Assembly: GCF_003224335.1 (NCBI RefSeq)
Contig: NZ_QKLF01000006.1
Location: forward strand, 62,001 to 126,000
Length of the DNA stretch: 64,000 nt
Reading direction: 5' to 3'
Source: Curtobacterium sp. MCJR17_055
GTDB taxonomy: Bacteria; Actinomycetota; Actinomycetes; Actinomycetales; Microbacteriaceae
Under the pieces are notes generated by a model. That model was not told the DNA's origin and did not search any database. It saw only the letters and a program-made list of their open reading frames with translations. The position numbers were made by a program, and so were the translations under genes. Below, piece after piece: positions 50,268 through 58,018 of the stretch (position 1 is the stretch's first letter; the number at the start of each line of letters is the position of its first letter).

Positions 50268-51722
50268 ATGGTCGACACCCGATCCACAGCACACGAGGCC
50301 GGGCTCCCCCCGGTGGGCACCGGACCGCACCGCCGCCGCCTCGGGCTGCTGGCGCTCGTCGCGACCTTCGGCGGTCTGCTCTTCGGGTACGACACCGGGG
50401 TGGTGAACGGCGCGCTCCTGCCGATGCGGCAGGAGCTCGGCCTGACGGACGTCACGGTGGGTGTCGTCACGAGTTCGCTGGCCTTCGGCGCGGCAGTCGG
50501 CGCGGTGTTCGGGGGACGGGTCGCCGACGCCTGGGGTCGACGGCGGACCATCATCCTCCTGTCGGTGCTGTTCTTCGTCGGGACGCTCGTGTGCGTCGCC
50601 GCCCCGTCGTTCGGCGTGATCGTCGTCGGCCGCGTGCTGCTCGGCCTCGCGGTGGGCGGTGCCTCGACGGTCGTGCCGGTGTTCCTCGCCGAGCTCGCTC
50701 CGTACGAGATCCGCGGGTCGCTGTCCGGTCGCAACGAGCTCATGATCGTCATCGGGCAGCTCGCCGCGTTCGTCGTGAACGCCGTCATCGCCAGCCTCTG
50801 GGGTGAGGGCGACGGGGTCTGGCGGATCATGCTCGCCGTCTGCGCACTCCCCGCCGTCGCCCTGTTCGTCGGGATGCTCCGCGTGCCGGAGTCGCCCCGG
50901 TGGCTCGCGACGCACGGCCGTGACGACGCGGCGCTCGCCGTCCTGCGGCAGGTGCGGTCGGCGGACCGTGCCGAGGCCGAACTCGCGGACATCCGCCGCG
51001 CGCACGAGCACGAGGCGCAGGAGCAGCGGGAGAGCGGGTGGACCGTCCTGCTCCGGAACAAGTGGCTCGTCCGGATCGTGCTGGTCGGCGCCGGACTCGG
51101 GGTCGCGCAGCAGCTCACCGGGATCAACTCGATCATGTACTACGGCCAGTCCGTCCTCATCGAGTCCGGGTTCAAGGCATCAGCCGCGCTCATCGCGACC
51201 ATCGCCCCGGGGGTCATCGCGGTGGTCGGTGGCGTCATCGCGATCGCGAACATGGAGCGGATCGACCGGCGGACGACGCTGCTGCTCGGCTTCTCCCTGA
51301 CGACGGTGTGCCACTTCCTCATCGGCACCGCCTCGGTCGCCCTGCCGGCGGGCAACCCGGCGCGACCGTGGGTGATCCTGGTCCTCGTCGTCGCGTTCGT
51401 CGGCTCGATGCAGACGTTCCTCAACATCGCGGTGTGGGTCGTGCTGTCGGAGGTGTTCCCGACGCAGATCCGGGCCCTCGGCATGGGCATCGCGGTGTTC
51501 TGCCTCTGGATCGCGACCGCGCTCGTCGGGCTGTGGTTCCCGTCCGTCGTCGCGGCGACGGGCATCACCGGCACGTTCTTCGGCTTCGGGGTCGTCGGGA
51601 TCCTGGCGCTGCTGTTCATCTGGCGGTTCGTGCCCGAGACGCGCGGCCGCACCCTCGAGCAGGTCGAGGAGGGCGTCGCCTCGGGCAGCCTCTTCACCGT
51701 CGACGCGGCGGGGCGCCGCTGA
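50268..51722 (+). CDS. MFS sugar porter
   Basis: Proton-coupled sugar transporter of 484 residues, 12 helices, sugar porter family (XylE/AraE/GalP-like). Signature motifs: GYDTGVVNGALLPM (helix 1), GGRVADAWGRRRTI, LAELAPYEIRGSLSGRNELMIVIGQ, PESPRWLATHGRDDAA, QQLTGINSIMYY and PETRGRTLEQVEE. ATG 50268 has AAGGA eleven bases upstream. The QQLTGIN motif resembles hexose/pentose carriers. It stands alone, without regulator or catabolic gene beside it, and ends at a strong bidirectional hairpin. Confidence 0.95.
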   Translation: MVDTRSTAHEAGLPPVGTGPHRRRLGLLALVATFGGLLFGYDTGVVNGALLPMRQELGLTDVTVGVVTSSLAFGAAVGAVFGGRVADAWGRRRTIILLSVLFFVGTLVCVAAPSFGVIVVGRVLLGLAVGGASTVVPVFLAELAPYEIRGSLSGRNELMIVIGQLAAFVVNAVIASLWGEGDGVWRIMLAVCALPAVALFVGMLRVPESPRWLATHGRDDAALAVLRQVRSADRAEAELADIRRAHEHEAQEQRESGWTVLLRNKWLVRIVLVGAGLGVAQQLTGINSIMYYGQSVLIESGFKASAALIATIAPGVIAVVGGVIAIANMERIDRRTTLLLGFSLTTVCHFLIGTASVALPAGNPARPWVILVLVVAFVGSMQTFLNIAVWVVLSEVFPTQIRALGMGIAVFCLWIATALVGLWFPSVVAATGITGTFFGFGVVGILALLFIWRFVPETRGRTLEQVEEGVASGSLFTVDAAGRR

Positions 51723-51736
51723 CCGACGCGACGGCG

Positions 51737-51784
51737 GACACACGGGAGGCCCGTCACCGGCTGGTGACGGGCCTCCCGTGTGTC
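51737..51784. terminator. Bidirectional terminator between sugar porter and MDR reductase
   Basis: A stem of about 22 base pairs containing GGGAGGCCCG (core 51740-51758 with 51763-51781, extended on both ends) and a four-base loop GGCT. It lies between converging stops at 51722 and 51795. Confidence 0.92.
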
Positions 51785-51794
51785 TCCGGTCGGG

Positions 51795-52784
51795 CTACGG
51801 GCGCAGGAGCACCTTGCCGACGCGGCCGGCGGTGTCGCTCGCACGGGCGGCGTCGCGGGCGTCCTCGAACGCGAAGGTCTCGGACACGGGGAGCGTCAGC
51901 GACCCGTCGAGTACGCGGCTGATGAGCTCGCCGAACAGCTCCTGCTTCGTCTCCGCGGGCATGGTCCGGCTGACCACACTGCCCCAGAAGCCCTTCACGG
52001 TGAGCTGGCCGAAGATGACCTTGCCGGACGGGATCTCGAGCGTGGGGGAGGCCATCGCGCCGAAGACGACGAGGGTCGCCTCGTCACCGAGCACGGACGC
52101 GATGTCGCCCGCGGCCTTCCCGCCGACCGACTCGACGCCGGCGCGGATCGGGGCGCCGCCGGTGATGGCCGAGACCTGGTCCTGCCAGTCCTCGGTGTCG
52201 GTCGCGACGATCCGCTCGATGCCCTGGGCGCGCATCTCCTCGACGCCCTCGGCACGGCGGACGAGGCCGATGACGTTGATGCCGCGGGCGGCACCGAGCT
52301 GGGCGACCATGCGGCCGACCGCGCCGTTCGCGGCGTTCTGGATGAGCCAGTCGCCCTCGTGCAGGTCGAGCGAGTGCAGCAGGCTGATCGCGCTGAACGG
52401 CATCGACACGAGCTGGGCGGCGGACTCGTCGGGCATCGCGTCCGGCACGGGGATCAGCCCGGCGGCGTCGGCGACGTAGTACTCCGCCCAGACGCCGAAG
52501 GTGCCACCGGCCACGCGCTGGCCGACGGACAGGTGCGTGACGCCCTCGCCGAGGGCCTCGACGACGCCGAGCGCCTCGGTGCCGGACGGCGCGGGCAGCT
52601 CCGGCTTGAAGCCGTACGTGCCGCGGATCGTCCACAGGTCGTGGTTGTGGATCGGGGAGAGCACGGTCCGGACGAGCACCTGGCCGGCGCCCGGGGTGGG
52701 GACGGGGCGCCGCTCGACGGTCAGGACGTCGGCGGGCTCGCCGAACTCCGGGTGGACGACGGCGCGCATGGTCTGGTCTGCCAC
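51795..52784 (-). CDS. MDR-family zinc-independent oxidoreductase (quinone/enoyl reductase like)
   Basis: Medium-chain dehydrogenase/reductase of 329 residues. The N-terminal GroES-like domain (about 8-125) includes VLSPIHNHDLWTIRGTYGFKPELP and GTEALGVVEALGEGVTHLSVGQRV. The Rossmann domain has NAANGAVGRMVAQLGAARGINVIGL (about 150-174) with an AANxxVG nucleotide-binding loop. The four-Cys structural zinc site is absent, as in quinone reductases and mitochondrial-type enoyl reductases (MECR/ETR). It starts three bases after the ohr stop on the same strand, so it is probably part of the ohrR-controlled unit and could reduce lipid-peroxidation enones. Confidence 0.9.
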   Translation of the reverse strand: MADQTMRAVVHPEFGEPADVLTVERRPVPTPGAGQVLVRTVLSPIHNHDLWTIRGTYGFKPELPAPSGTEALGVVEALGEGVTHLSVGQRVAGGTFGVWAEYYVADAAGLIPVPDAMPDESAAQLVSMPFSAISLLHSLDLHEGDWLIQNAANGAVGRMVAQLGAARGINVIGLVRRAEGVEEMRAQGIERIVATDTEDWQDQVSAITGGAPIRAGVESVGGKAAGDIASVLGDEATLVVFGAMASPTLEIPSGKVIFGQLTVKGFWGSVVSRTMPAETKQELFGELISRVLDGSLTLPVSETFAFEDARDAARASDTAGRVGKVLLRP

Positions 52785-52787
52785 GGT

Positions 52788-53210
52788 TCAGTCCTCCGAG
52801 ACCGTGATCGTGACGTCGATGTTGCCGCGCGTCGCGTTCGAGTACGGGCACACCTGGTGGGCGGCGTCCGCGAGGGCCTGGGCCTGGTCGTGCTCCATGT
52901 CCGGGATGACGACCTCGAGCACGACGGCGAGCTGGTATCCGCCCTGGCCGTTCGGGCCGATCTGGACGCGGCCGCCGACGGACGAGTCGGTGACCTTGAC
53001 CTTCTGCGCGCGGGCGACGCCCTGCAGTGCGGAGTGGAAGCACGCGGCGTAGCCGGCGGCGAAGAGCTGCTCGGGGTTCGTGCCGGCGCCGGAGCCGCCC
53101 ATCTCCTTCGGGATCGCCATGTCCAGCTCGAACGAGCCGTCGCTGGTCTGGACCTTGCCGTTGCGGCCTTCGCCGGTGGACAGGGCTTCTGCGGTGTAGA
53201 GGACGTCCAT
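52788..53210 (-). CDS. ohr: Organic hydroperoxide resistance protein Ohr
   Basis: Thiol peroxidase of the OsmC/Ohr family, 140 residues, which reduces organic hydroperoxides with lipoyl or similar thiols. The two catalytic cysteines are present: Cys57 in GYAACFHSAL and Cys121 in HQVCPYSNATRG. The Ohr-type GGSGAGTNPEQLFAAGYAACF region separates it from OsmC. GGAAGGA precedes the ATG. It follows ohrR on the same strand with a 67-base gap containing a tandem repeat, and it precedes the MDR reductase by three bases. Probably induced by organic peroxides. Confidence 0.96.
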   Translation of the reverse strand: MDVLYTAEALSTGEGRNGKVQTSDGSFELDMAIPKEMGGSGAGTNPEQLFAAGYAACFHSALQGVARAQKVKVTDSSVGGRVQIGPNGQGGYQLAVVLEVVIPDMEHDQAQALADAAHQVCPYSNATRGNIDVTITVSED

Positions 53211-53243
53211 GTGGTGTCCTTCCTTCCTTCGTGGGGTCTGTCT

Positions 53244-53285
53244 GGTCAGTGGGGACCGAGGTCAGTGGGGACCGAGGTCAGCGGG
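53244..53285. repeat. Tandem 16-base repeat at the ohrR 3' end
   Basis: Two full copies of GGTCAGTGGGGACCGA (53244-53259, 53260-53275) plus a partial third that contains the ohrR stop codon. Each unit has GGTC-AGTGGG-GACC, a possible small hairpin between ohrR and ohr. Confidence 0.9.
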
Positions 53286-53730
53286 TCAGCGGGGCCGCGG
53301 TGGCCGCCGCGCGGTGCATCGTCTCGGTGAGGCGCTGCAGCGTCGCGATGAGGTCGGCGGCGGACTGCTCGTCGGGCAGCCCGGTGCCGGCGGCGACGCG
53401 GGCGGGGACGTGCGCGAGTTCGGCGCGGAGGGACCGGCCGCGCTCGCCGGTCGTCACGGTGACCACGCGCTCGTCGTCACTGCGGCGCTCGCGACGGACG
53501 AGGTCGCCCTGCTCCATGCGCTTGAGGAGCGGCGAGAGGGTCCCGGAGTCGAGCTGCAGGTGGTCGCCGAGGCTCGACACGGTCTGGTCGCCCTCGACCC
53601 ACAGCGTCACGAGCACGAGGTACTGCGGGTAGGTCAGGCCCCACGGCTCGAGCAGCGCGCGGTACGCCTGGGTCGTCGCCCGGGTCGCTGCGTAGAGGGA
53701 GAAGCACACCATCTCGTCGGTCACCGGCAT
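53278..53730 (-). CDS. ohrR: MarR-family peroxide regulator OhrR
   Basis: Redox-sensing MarR-type repressor, 150 residues. The sensing Cys is near the N terminus (Cys9, MVCFSLYAATRATTQAYRAL), as in one- or two-Cys OhrR proteins. The winged HTH covers about residues 34-100: LTYPQYLVLVTLW, VSSLGDHLQLDSGTLSPLLKRMEQGDLVRRERRSDDERVV. ATG 53730 gives the standard length; the upstream reading would enter the divergent mvk region. A perfect 14-base palindrome lies 24 bases upstream. It probably represses itself, ohr and the MDR gene until oxidised by organic peroxides. Confidence 0.94.
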   Translation of the reverse strand: MPVTDEMVCFSLYAATRATTQAYRALLEPWGLTYPQYLVLVTLWVEGDQTVSSLGDHLQLDSGTLSPLLKRMEQGDLVRRERRSDDERVVTVTTGERGRSLRAELAHVPARVAAGTGLPDEQSAADLIATLQRLTETMHRAAATAAPLTR

Positions 53731-53753
53731 GACGTCACTGTTGCACGCGACCG

Positions 53754-53767
53754 GGTTGTGCACAACC
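53754..53767. promoter_or_regulatory. OhrR operator
   Basis: GGTTGTGCACAACC, a perfect 14-base palindrome between ohrR and mvk, 24 bases upstream of the ohrR start. No copy lies directly before ohr, so ohr is probably transcribed together with ohrR or read through. Confidence 0.7.
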
Positions 53768-53866
53768 TGATCGGGACGACGTCCAGCCGACACACGGCAT
53801 CCGTCCGCCGAGAGCGCACCGGACGGACGTCCGTCGTCGGGTCCGGTTAGGCTGGCCGGACCGACG

Positions 53867-54883
53867 ATGACCAGCAACCACCCCGCCACCGCACCGACGA
53901 CGACCACAGCGATCCCGCGAGTCGGCTCATCGGTGTCCCACGGCAAGACGATCCTGATCGGCGAGCACGCCGTGGTCTACGGCGCACCCGCGCTCGTGCT
54001 GCCGGTGACCGACGTCCGCGTGACGGCCACCGCGACGCCCCTGCCGGCGACGCACTCGTCCGGGGCGGAGCACGTGCTGGAATCCTCCGTCCACACGGGG
54101 CCGTTCGGCCTCGCGCCGGCCGCCGTGCTGCCCACGACGACCGCCGTCACCGCGACGCTCCGCCACCTCGCCGACCTCGGGTACCCGCACGCCGTGGACA
54201 CCGCGTTCCACGTCCGGGTCGACAGCCAGGTGCCCACCGCCCGCGGGATGGGGTCGAGCGCCGCCGTCGCCGCGGCCGTGACCGCCGCGGTCGCCGACGC
54301 CCTGGGGGTCGTGCTCGACCGCGCCACCCACCACGACCTCATCCAGGCGTGCGAGCGCGTCGCCCACGGGCGCCCGTCCGGACTCGACGCCCGGGGGGTC
54401 GTCGCCGACGAGCCCGTCTGGTTCGAGCACGACGTCATCGAGCCGGTGCAACTCACCGGGCGCTTCGTCTTCGTCGTCGCCGACACCGGTGTCCCCGGAC
54501 ACACGCGCGAGGCCGTCGCGGCCGTCCGGGAACGCCACGACCGCGCCCCCGAGGTGGTCGACGCCGTCGTGCAGCGCATCGGGGACCTCGCCCGGGCAGC
54601 GCGGGGGACGCTCGTCGACGGCGACGCCCAGGCCCTCGGTGCCACCATGGACGCCGCGCACGAACTGCTCACCACCCTCGACGTGTCGAGCGGGGACCTC
54701 GATCGGCTCGTCGGCGCCGCACGCAGCGCGGACGCCCTCGGCGCGAAGCTCACCGGCGGGGGACGGGGCGGATGCGTCCTGGCCCTCGCCGCCGACGACG
54801 AGCACGCCACCCGCATCGTGACCGCACTGCGCGACGCGGGCGCCGCCGCCACCTGGACCACCTCGATCGGAGCCCGTGCCTGA
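53867..54883 (+). CDS. mvk: Mevalonate kinase
   Basis: GHMP kinase of 338 residues making 5-phosphomevalonate, first ATP step of the mevalonate pathway. Motif 1 is HGKTILIGEHAVVYGAPAL (about residues 25-43), motif 2 the ATP loop VPTARGMGSSAAVAAAV (about 124-140) and motif 3 GAKLTGGGRGGCVLAL near the C terminus. The N-terminal 18 residues are Thr/Pro-rich and outside the fold. A TAGGCT 13 bases before the ATG suggests a short leader. It opens a five-gene operon with one-base and four-base overlaps. The stop overlaps the next start by one base (TGATG). Confidence 0.95.
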   Translation: MTSNHPATAPTTTTAIPRVGSSVSHGKTILIGEHAVVYGAPALVLPVTDVRVTATATPLPATHSSGAEHVLESSVHTGPFGLAPAAVLPTTTAVTATLRHLADLGYPHAVDTAFHVRVDSQVPTARGMGSSAAVAAAVTAAVADALGVVLDRATHHDLIQACERVAHGRPSGLDARGVVADEPVWFEHDVIEPVQLTGRFVFVVADTGVPGHTREAVAAVRERHDRAPEVVDAVVQRIGDLARAARGTLVDGDAQALGATMDAAHELLTTLDVSSGDLDRLVGAARSADALGAKLTGGGRGGCVLALAADDEHATRIVTALRDAGAAATWTTSIGARA

Positions 54884-55881
54884 TGACCGCAACCGCCGTC
54901 GCGCACCCCAACATCGCGCTCGTGAAGTACTGGGGCAAGGCGGACGCCGACCTCGCGCTGCCCGCCACGGGCAGCGTCTCGATGGGCCTCGACGTCTTCC
55001 CCACCACGACCTCCGTCACGCTCGACGCCGACCGGGAGGCGCGTGACACGTTGACCCTGAACGGTCGCGTCGTCGACGACGGTGCGCTGGTGCGGGTCGA
55101 GCGCTTCCTCGACCTCGTCCGTGACCTGTCCGGCTCGGACGCCCGCGCCGCCGTCGTCTCGGAGAACACCGTGCCCACGGGCGCCGGACTGGCCTCGAGC
55201 GCATCGGGCTTCGCCGCCCTCGCCGTCGCCGCCGCGAGCGCGTACGGCCTCGACCTGTCGTCGCGGGACCTCTCCCGGCTCGCCCGCCGCGGTTCGGGCT
55301 CGGCCACGCGGTCGATCCCCGGCGGGGTCGCGGTCTGGCACGCGGGCGACGACGAGGGGTCCTTCGCCGAGACGATCCCCGCGCCGCCGATGGCGATGGT
55401 GGTCGTGACGATCGACGACGGCCCGAAGGAGATCGGCTCGCGCGAGGCCATGCGCCGGACGATCGCGACGTCGCCGTTCTACCCGGCCTGGGTGACCTCC
55501 ACGACCGAGACCGTCCAGGACATGCTCGCCGCGTGCGCGGCCGGCGACTTCACCCGCATCGGCGAGCTGACCGAGAGCAACGCGCTCCGCATGCACGCCA
55601 CCATCGAGGGCGCCTTCCCCCCGATCCGCTACCTGAACAGCCGCAGCGTCGCGGTCTTCGACGCCGTCGCCGCGCTGCGGGCCGACGGCCTCGAGGCCTA
55701 CGCCACCGCCGACGCCGGCCCGAACGTCGTCGTGCTCTGCCGGCCGGGGGACCGTGCCCGCGTGGCCGCGTCCCTGGACGGGTTCGGCGCGGTCATCGAG
55801 TCCGGCACCGGACCAGCCGCTCACCTGGTCGGCTCCGAACGCCCGGGGGACCACCCCCGAGCAGAGGAGACCACCGCGTGA
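54883..55881 (+). CDS. mvaD: Diphosphomevalonate decarboxylase
   Basis: GHMP-family enzyme of 332 residues converting mevalonate 5-diphosphate to isopentenyl diphosphate. Landmarks: HPNIALVKYWGKAD (about residues 8-21), the ATP loop GAGLASSASGFAALAVA, RRGSGSATRSIPGGVAVW with the catalytic Arg/Ser region, and TADAGPNVVVLC at the end (Asp of the active site). It shares one base with mvk and its stop overlaps pmk (GTGA). The order mvk-mvaD-pmk is the classic one of Gram-positive mevalonate clusters. Confidence 0.96.
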   Translation: MTATAVAHPNIALVKYWGKADADLALPATGSVSMGLDVFPTTTSVTLDADREARDTLTLNGRVVDDGALVRVERFLDLVRDLSGSDARAAVVSENTVPTGAGLASSASGFAALAVAAASAYGLDLSSRDLSRLARRGSGSATRSIPGGVAVWHAGDDEGSFAETIPAPPMAMVVVTIDDGPKEIGSREAMRRTIATSPFYPAWVTSTTETVQDMLAACAAGDFTRIGELTESNALRMHATIEGAFPPIRYLNSRSVAVFDAVAALRADGLEAYATADAGPNVVVLCRPGDRARVAASLDGFGAVIESGTGPAAHLVGSERPGDHPRAEETTA

Positions 55882-56957
55882 CCGAGTTCCGAGCCCACGG
55901 CAAGCTGTTCGTGGCGGGCGAGTACGCCGTCGTCGAGCCGGGTCAGCCGTCCGTGCTGATCGCCCTCGACCGTGCGATCACCGCCCGCGTCTCCGAGGGG
56001 CACGAGGCCGGCAGCGTGCACTCCGAGGAGTACGGCAACCTCCCGCTGACGTGGACCCGTGCCGAGGACGGCCTCGCACTGGACCGCGAGCACCACCCCT
56101 ACGACTACGTCATGGCGACGATCGACCTCGTCGAGAAGCTCCGCGCCGAGCTCGGGATCGCGCCGCGGTTCCACGACCTGCGCATCGCGAGCCAGCTCGA
56201 CGACGCCAGCGGCCGGAAGTTCGGGCTCGGCTCGTCGGCCGCGGTGACCGTCGCGACCGTCGGCGCCCTCGACCGCTTCTACGGCCTCGGCCTGTCGCAG
56301 CGCCGACGCTTCATGGTGGCGCTGCTCGCGACAATCCGCGTGGCACCCCGCGCCTCCGGCGGCGACCTCGCGGCGAGCACCTTCGGCGGATGGCTCCGCT
56401 ACAGCGCGCCCGACCGCGAGGTCCTGGCCGGCCTGCTCGACGAGCGGACAGTCTCGTCGATCCTCGACGACGACGACGCCTGGACCGGTTTCGACGTCGA
56501 GCACCTGCCCGCCCCGACCGACCTGCGGCTCCTCGTCGGCTGGACCGGGTCACCGGCGTCCACGACGAAGCTCGTCGGCGTCGTGCGTCGACACCGCGAC
56601 GGTGACTACGCGGCGTTCCTCGACGCCAGCCGCGCCTGCGTCGACGACCTGACCACGGGCCTCCGGACCGGGGACGCCGAGCGCACGCTCGGCGCACTCC
56701 GGCGCGCCCGCGGCCTGCTGCAGGACCTCGGGACGTCCGTCGGCTCGCAGATCGAGACGCCGCGCCTCGCGACGCTCTGCGACGTCGTCGAGGCAGCCGG
56801 TGGCGCCGCGAAGCCGTCCGGGGCCGGTGGCGGCGACTGCGGGATCGCGCTCGTCCCCGCCGACAGCGACCCCGCCGACATCCTCCGCACCTGGGAGGCA
56901 CACGACATCAGGCACCTCAGCGTCGCGGTGCAACCCGAGGAAGGGACCACGCGATGA
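55878..56957 (+). CDS. Phosphomevalonate kinase
   Basis: GHMP kinase of 359 residues phosphorylating 5-phosphomevalonate. N-terminal GKLFVAGEYAVVEPGQPSVL (about residues 8-27), ATP loop KFGLGSSAAVTVATVGAL (about 113-130) and C-terminal AKPSGAGGGDCGIALV match the bacterial PMK family. GTG 55878 overlaps the mvaD stop and its own stop overlaps mvaA (ATGA). Third step in the operon. In many Gram-positive clusters a type 2 isopentenyl-diphosphate isomerase follows here; in this window it is missing. Confidence 0.95.
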   Translation: MTEFRAHGKLFVAGEYAVVEPGQPSVLIALDRAITARVSEGHEAGSVHSEEYGNLPLTWTRAEDGLALDREHHPYDYVMATIDLVEKLRAELGIAPRFHDLRIASQLDDASGRKFGLGSSAAVTVATVGALDRFYGLGLSQRRRFMVALLATIRVAPRASGGDLAASTFGGWLRYSAPDREVLAGLLDERTVSSILDDDDAWTGFDVEHLPAPTDLRLLVGWTGSPASTTKLVGVVRRHRDGDYAAFLDASRACVDDLTTGLRTGDAERTLGALRRARGLLQDLGTSVGSQIETPRLATLCDVVEAAGGAAKPSGAGGGDCGIALVPADSDPADILRTWEAHDIRHLSVAVQPEEGTTR

Positions 56958-58018
56958 CCGACCTGCAGACCCCGATCCCCACGAAGTGGGTCGGACCGAT
57001 CCGCGTCAGCGGCAACGCCGTCGAGGGCGAGCACGAGGTGCCCCTCGCGACGTACGAGTCCCCGCTCTGGCCGTCCGTCGGACGCGGCGCACGGATCTCG
57101 CGCATGGTCGAGGGCGGCATCGTCTCGACCGTCGTCGACGAGCGGATGACCCGCTCGGTGGTCGTCCGCGCCTCCAGTGCCGCCGCCGCGCACATGGCCG
57201 CCGGACGGATCCTCGCCCGCCAGGGCGACCTCGAGACCATCGTCACCGGGCAGAGCCGCTTCGCGAAGCTCATCGAGGTGCACCCGGAGATCGTCGGTGA
57301 CCTGCTCTTCCTGCGTTTCGCCTTCACCACGGGCGACGCCTCCGGTCACAACATGGTCACGCAGGCCGCGGACACGCTCCTGCCGGCGATCCTGGCCTGG
57401 GAGCCCGAGCTGCGGTACGTGTCGATCTCGGGCAACTTCTGCTCGGACAAGAAGGCCACCGCGGTGAACGGCATCCGGGGCCGCGGCCGGAACACCATCG
57501 CCGAGATCGTCATCCCGGGCGAGGTCGTCGAGAAGCGCCTGCGGTCCTCCACCGAACGGATCGTCGAGCTCAACACGGCGAAGAACCTGGTCGGGTCGAC
57601 GATCGCCGGGGCACTGCGCTCCGCGAACGCGCACTACGCGAACATGCTGCTCGGGTTCTACCTCGCCACCGGGCAGGACGCGGCGAACATCGTCGAGGGC
57701 TCCCAGGGCATCACGCTCGCCCAGGCCCGAGGCGACGACCTGTACTTCTCGTGCTCGCTCCCGCACCTCATCGTCGGCACGGTCGGCAACGGCAAGGGCA
57801 ACGACCTGCCCGTCGTCGAGGACGCCCTCGTGCGACTCGGCTGCCGGGAGGACCGCGAGCCCGGCGCCAACGCCCGACGCCTCGCCGCGCTCTGCGCCGC
57901 CACCGTGCTCTGCGGTGAACTCTCACTGCTCGCCGCCCAGACGAACCCGGGCGAGCTCATGGCCGCACACGTCGCCATGGAGCGACGCGGCCACCGACCG
58001 GAAGGAGCGTCGGCATGA
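56954..58018 (+). CDS. mvaA: Hydroxymethylglutaryl-CoA reductase
   Basis: HMG-CoA reductase of 354 residues, reducing HMG-CoA to mevalonate. Visible signatures: EGGIVSTVVDERMTRS (about residues 53-68), RFAFTTGDASGHNMVT (Glu/Asn region, the GHNM motif), SGNFCSDKKATAVNGIRGRG with the catalytic Lys, and LATGQDAANIVEGSQG with the catalytic Asp. The His is in LMAAHVAMERRG near the C terminus. The SDKK and GQDAAN motifs fit the class I (eukaryote/archaea-like) enzyme found in actinobacterial mevalonate clusters, though lacking membrane anchors. ATG 56954 and the stop both overlap neighbours by four bases. Confidence 0.96.
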   Translation: MTDLQTPIPTKWVGPIRVSGNAVEGEHEVPLATYESPLWPSVGRGARISRMVEGGIVSTVVDERMTRSVVVRASSAAAAHMAAGRILARQGDLETIVTGQSRFAKLIEVHPEIVGDLLFLRFAFTTGDASGHNMVTQAADTLLPAILAWEPELRYVSISGNFCSDKKATAVNGIRGRGRNTIAEIVIPGEVVEKRLRSSTERIVELNTAKNLVGSTIAGALRSANAHYANMLLGFYLATGQDAANIVEGSQGITLAQARGDDLYFSCSLPHLIVGTVGNGKGNDLPVVEDALVRLGCREDREPGANARRLAALCAATVLCGELSLLAAQTNPGELMAAHVAMERRGHRPEGASA

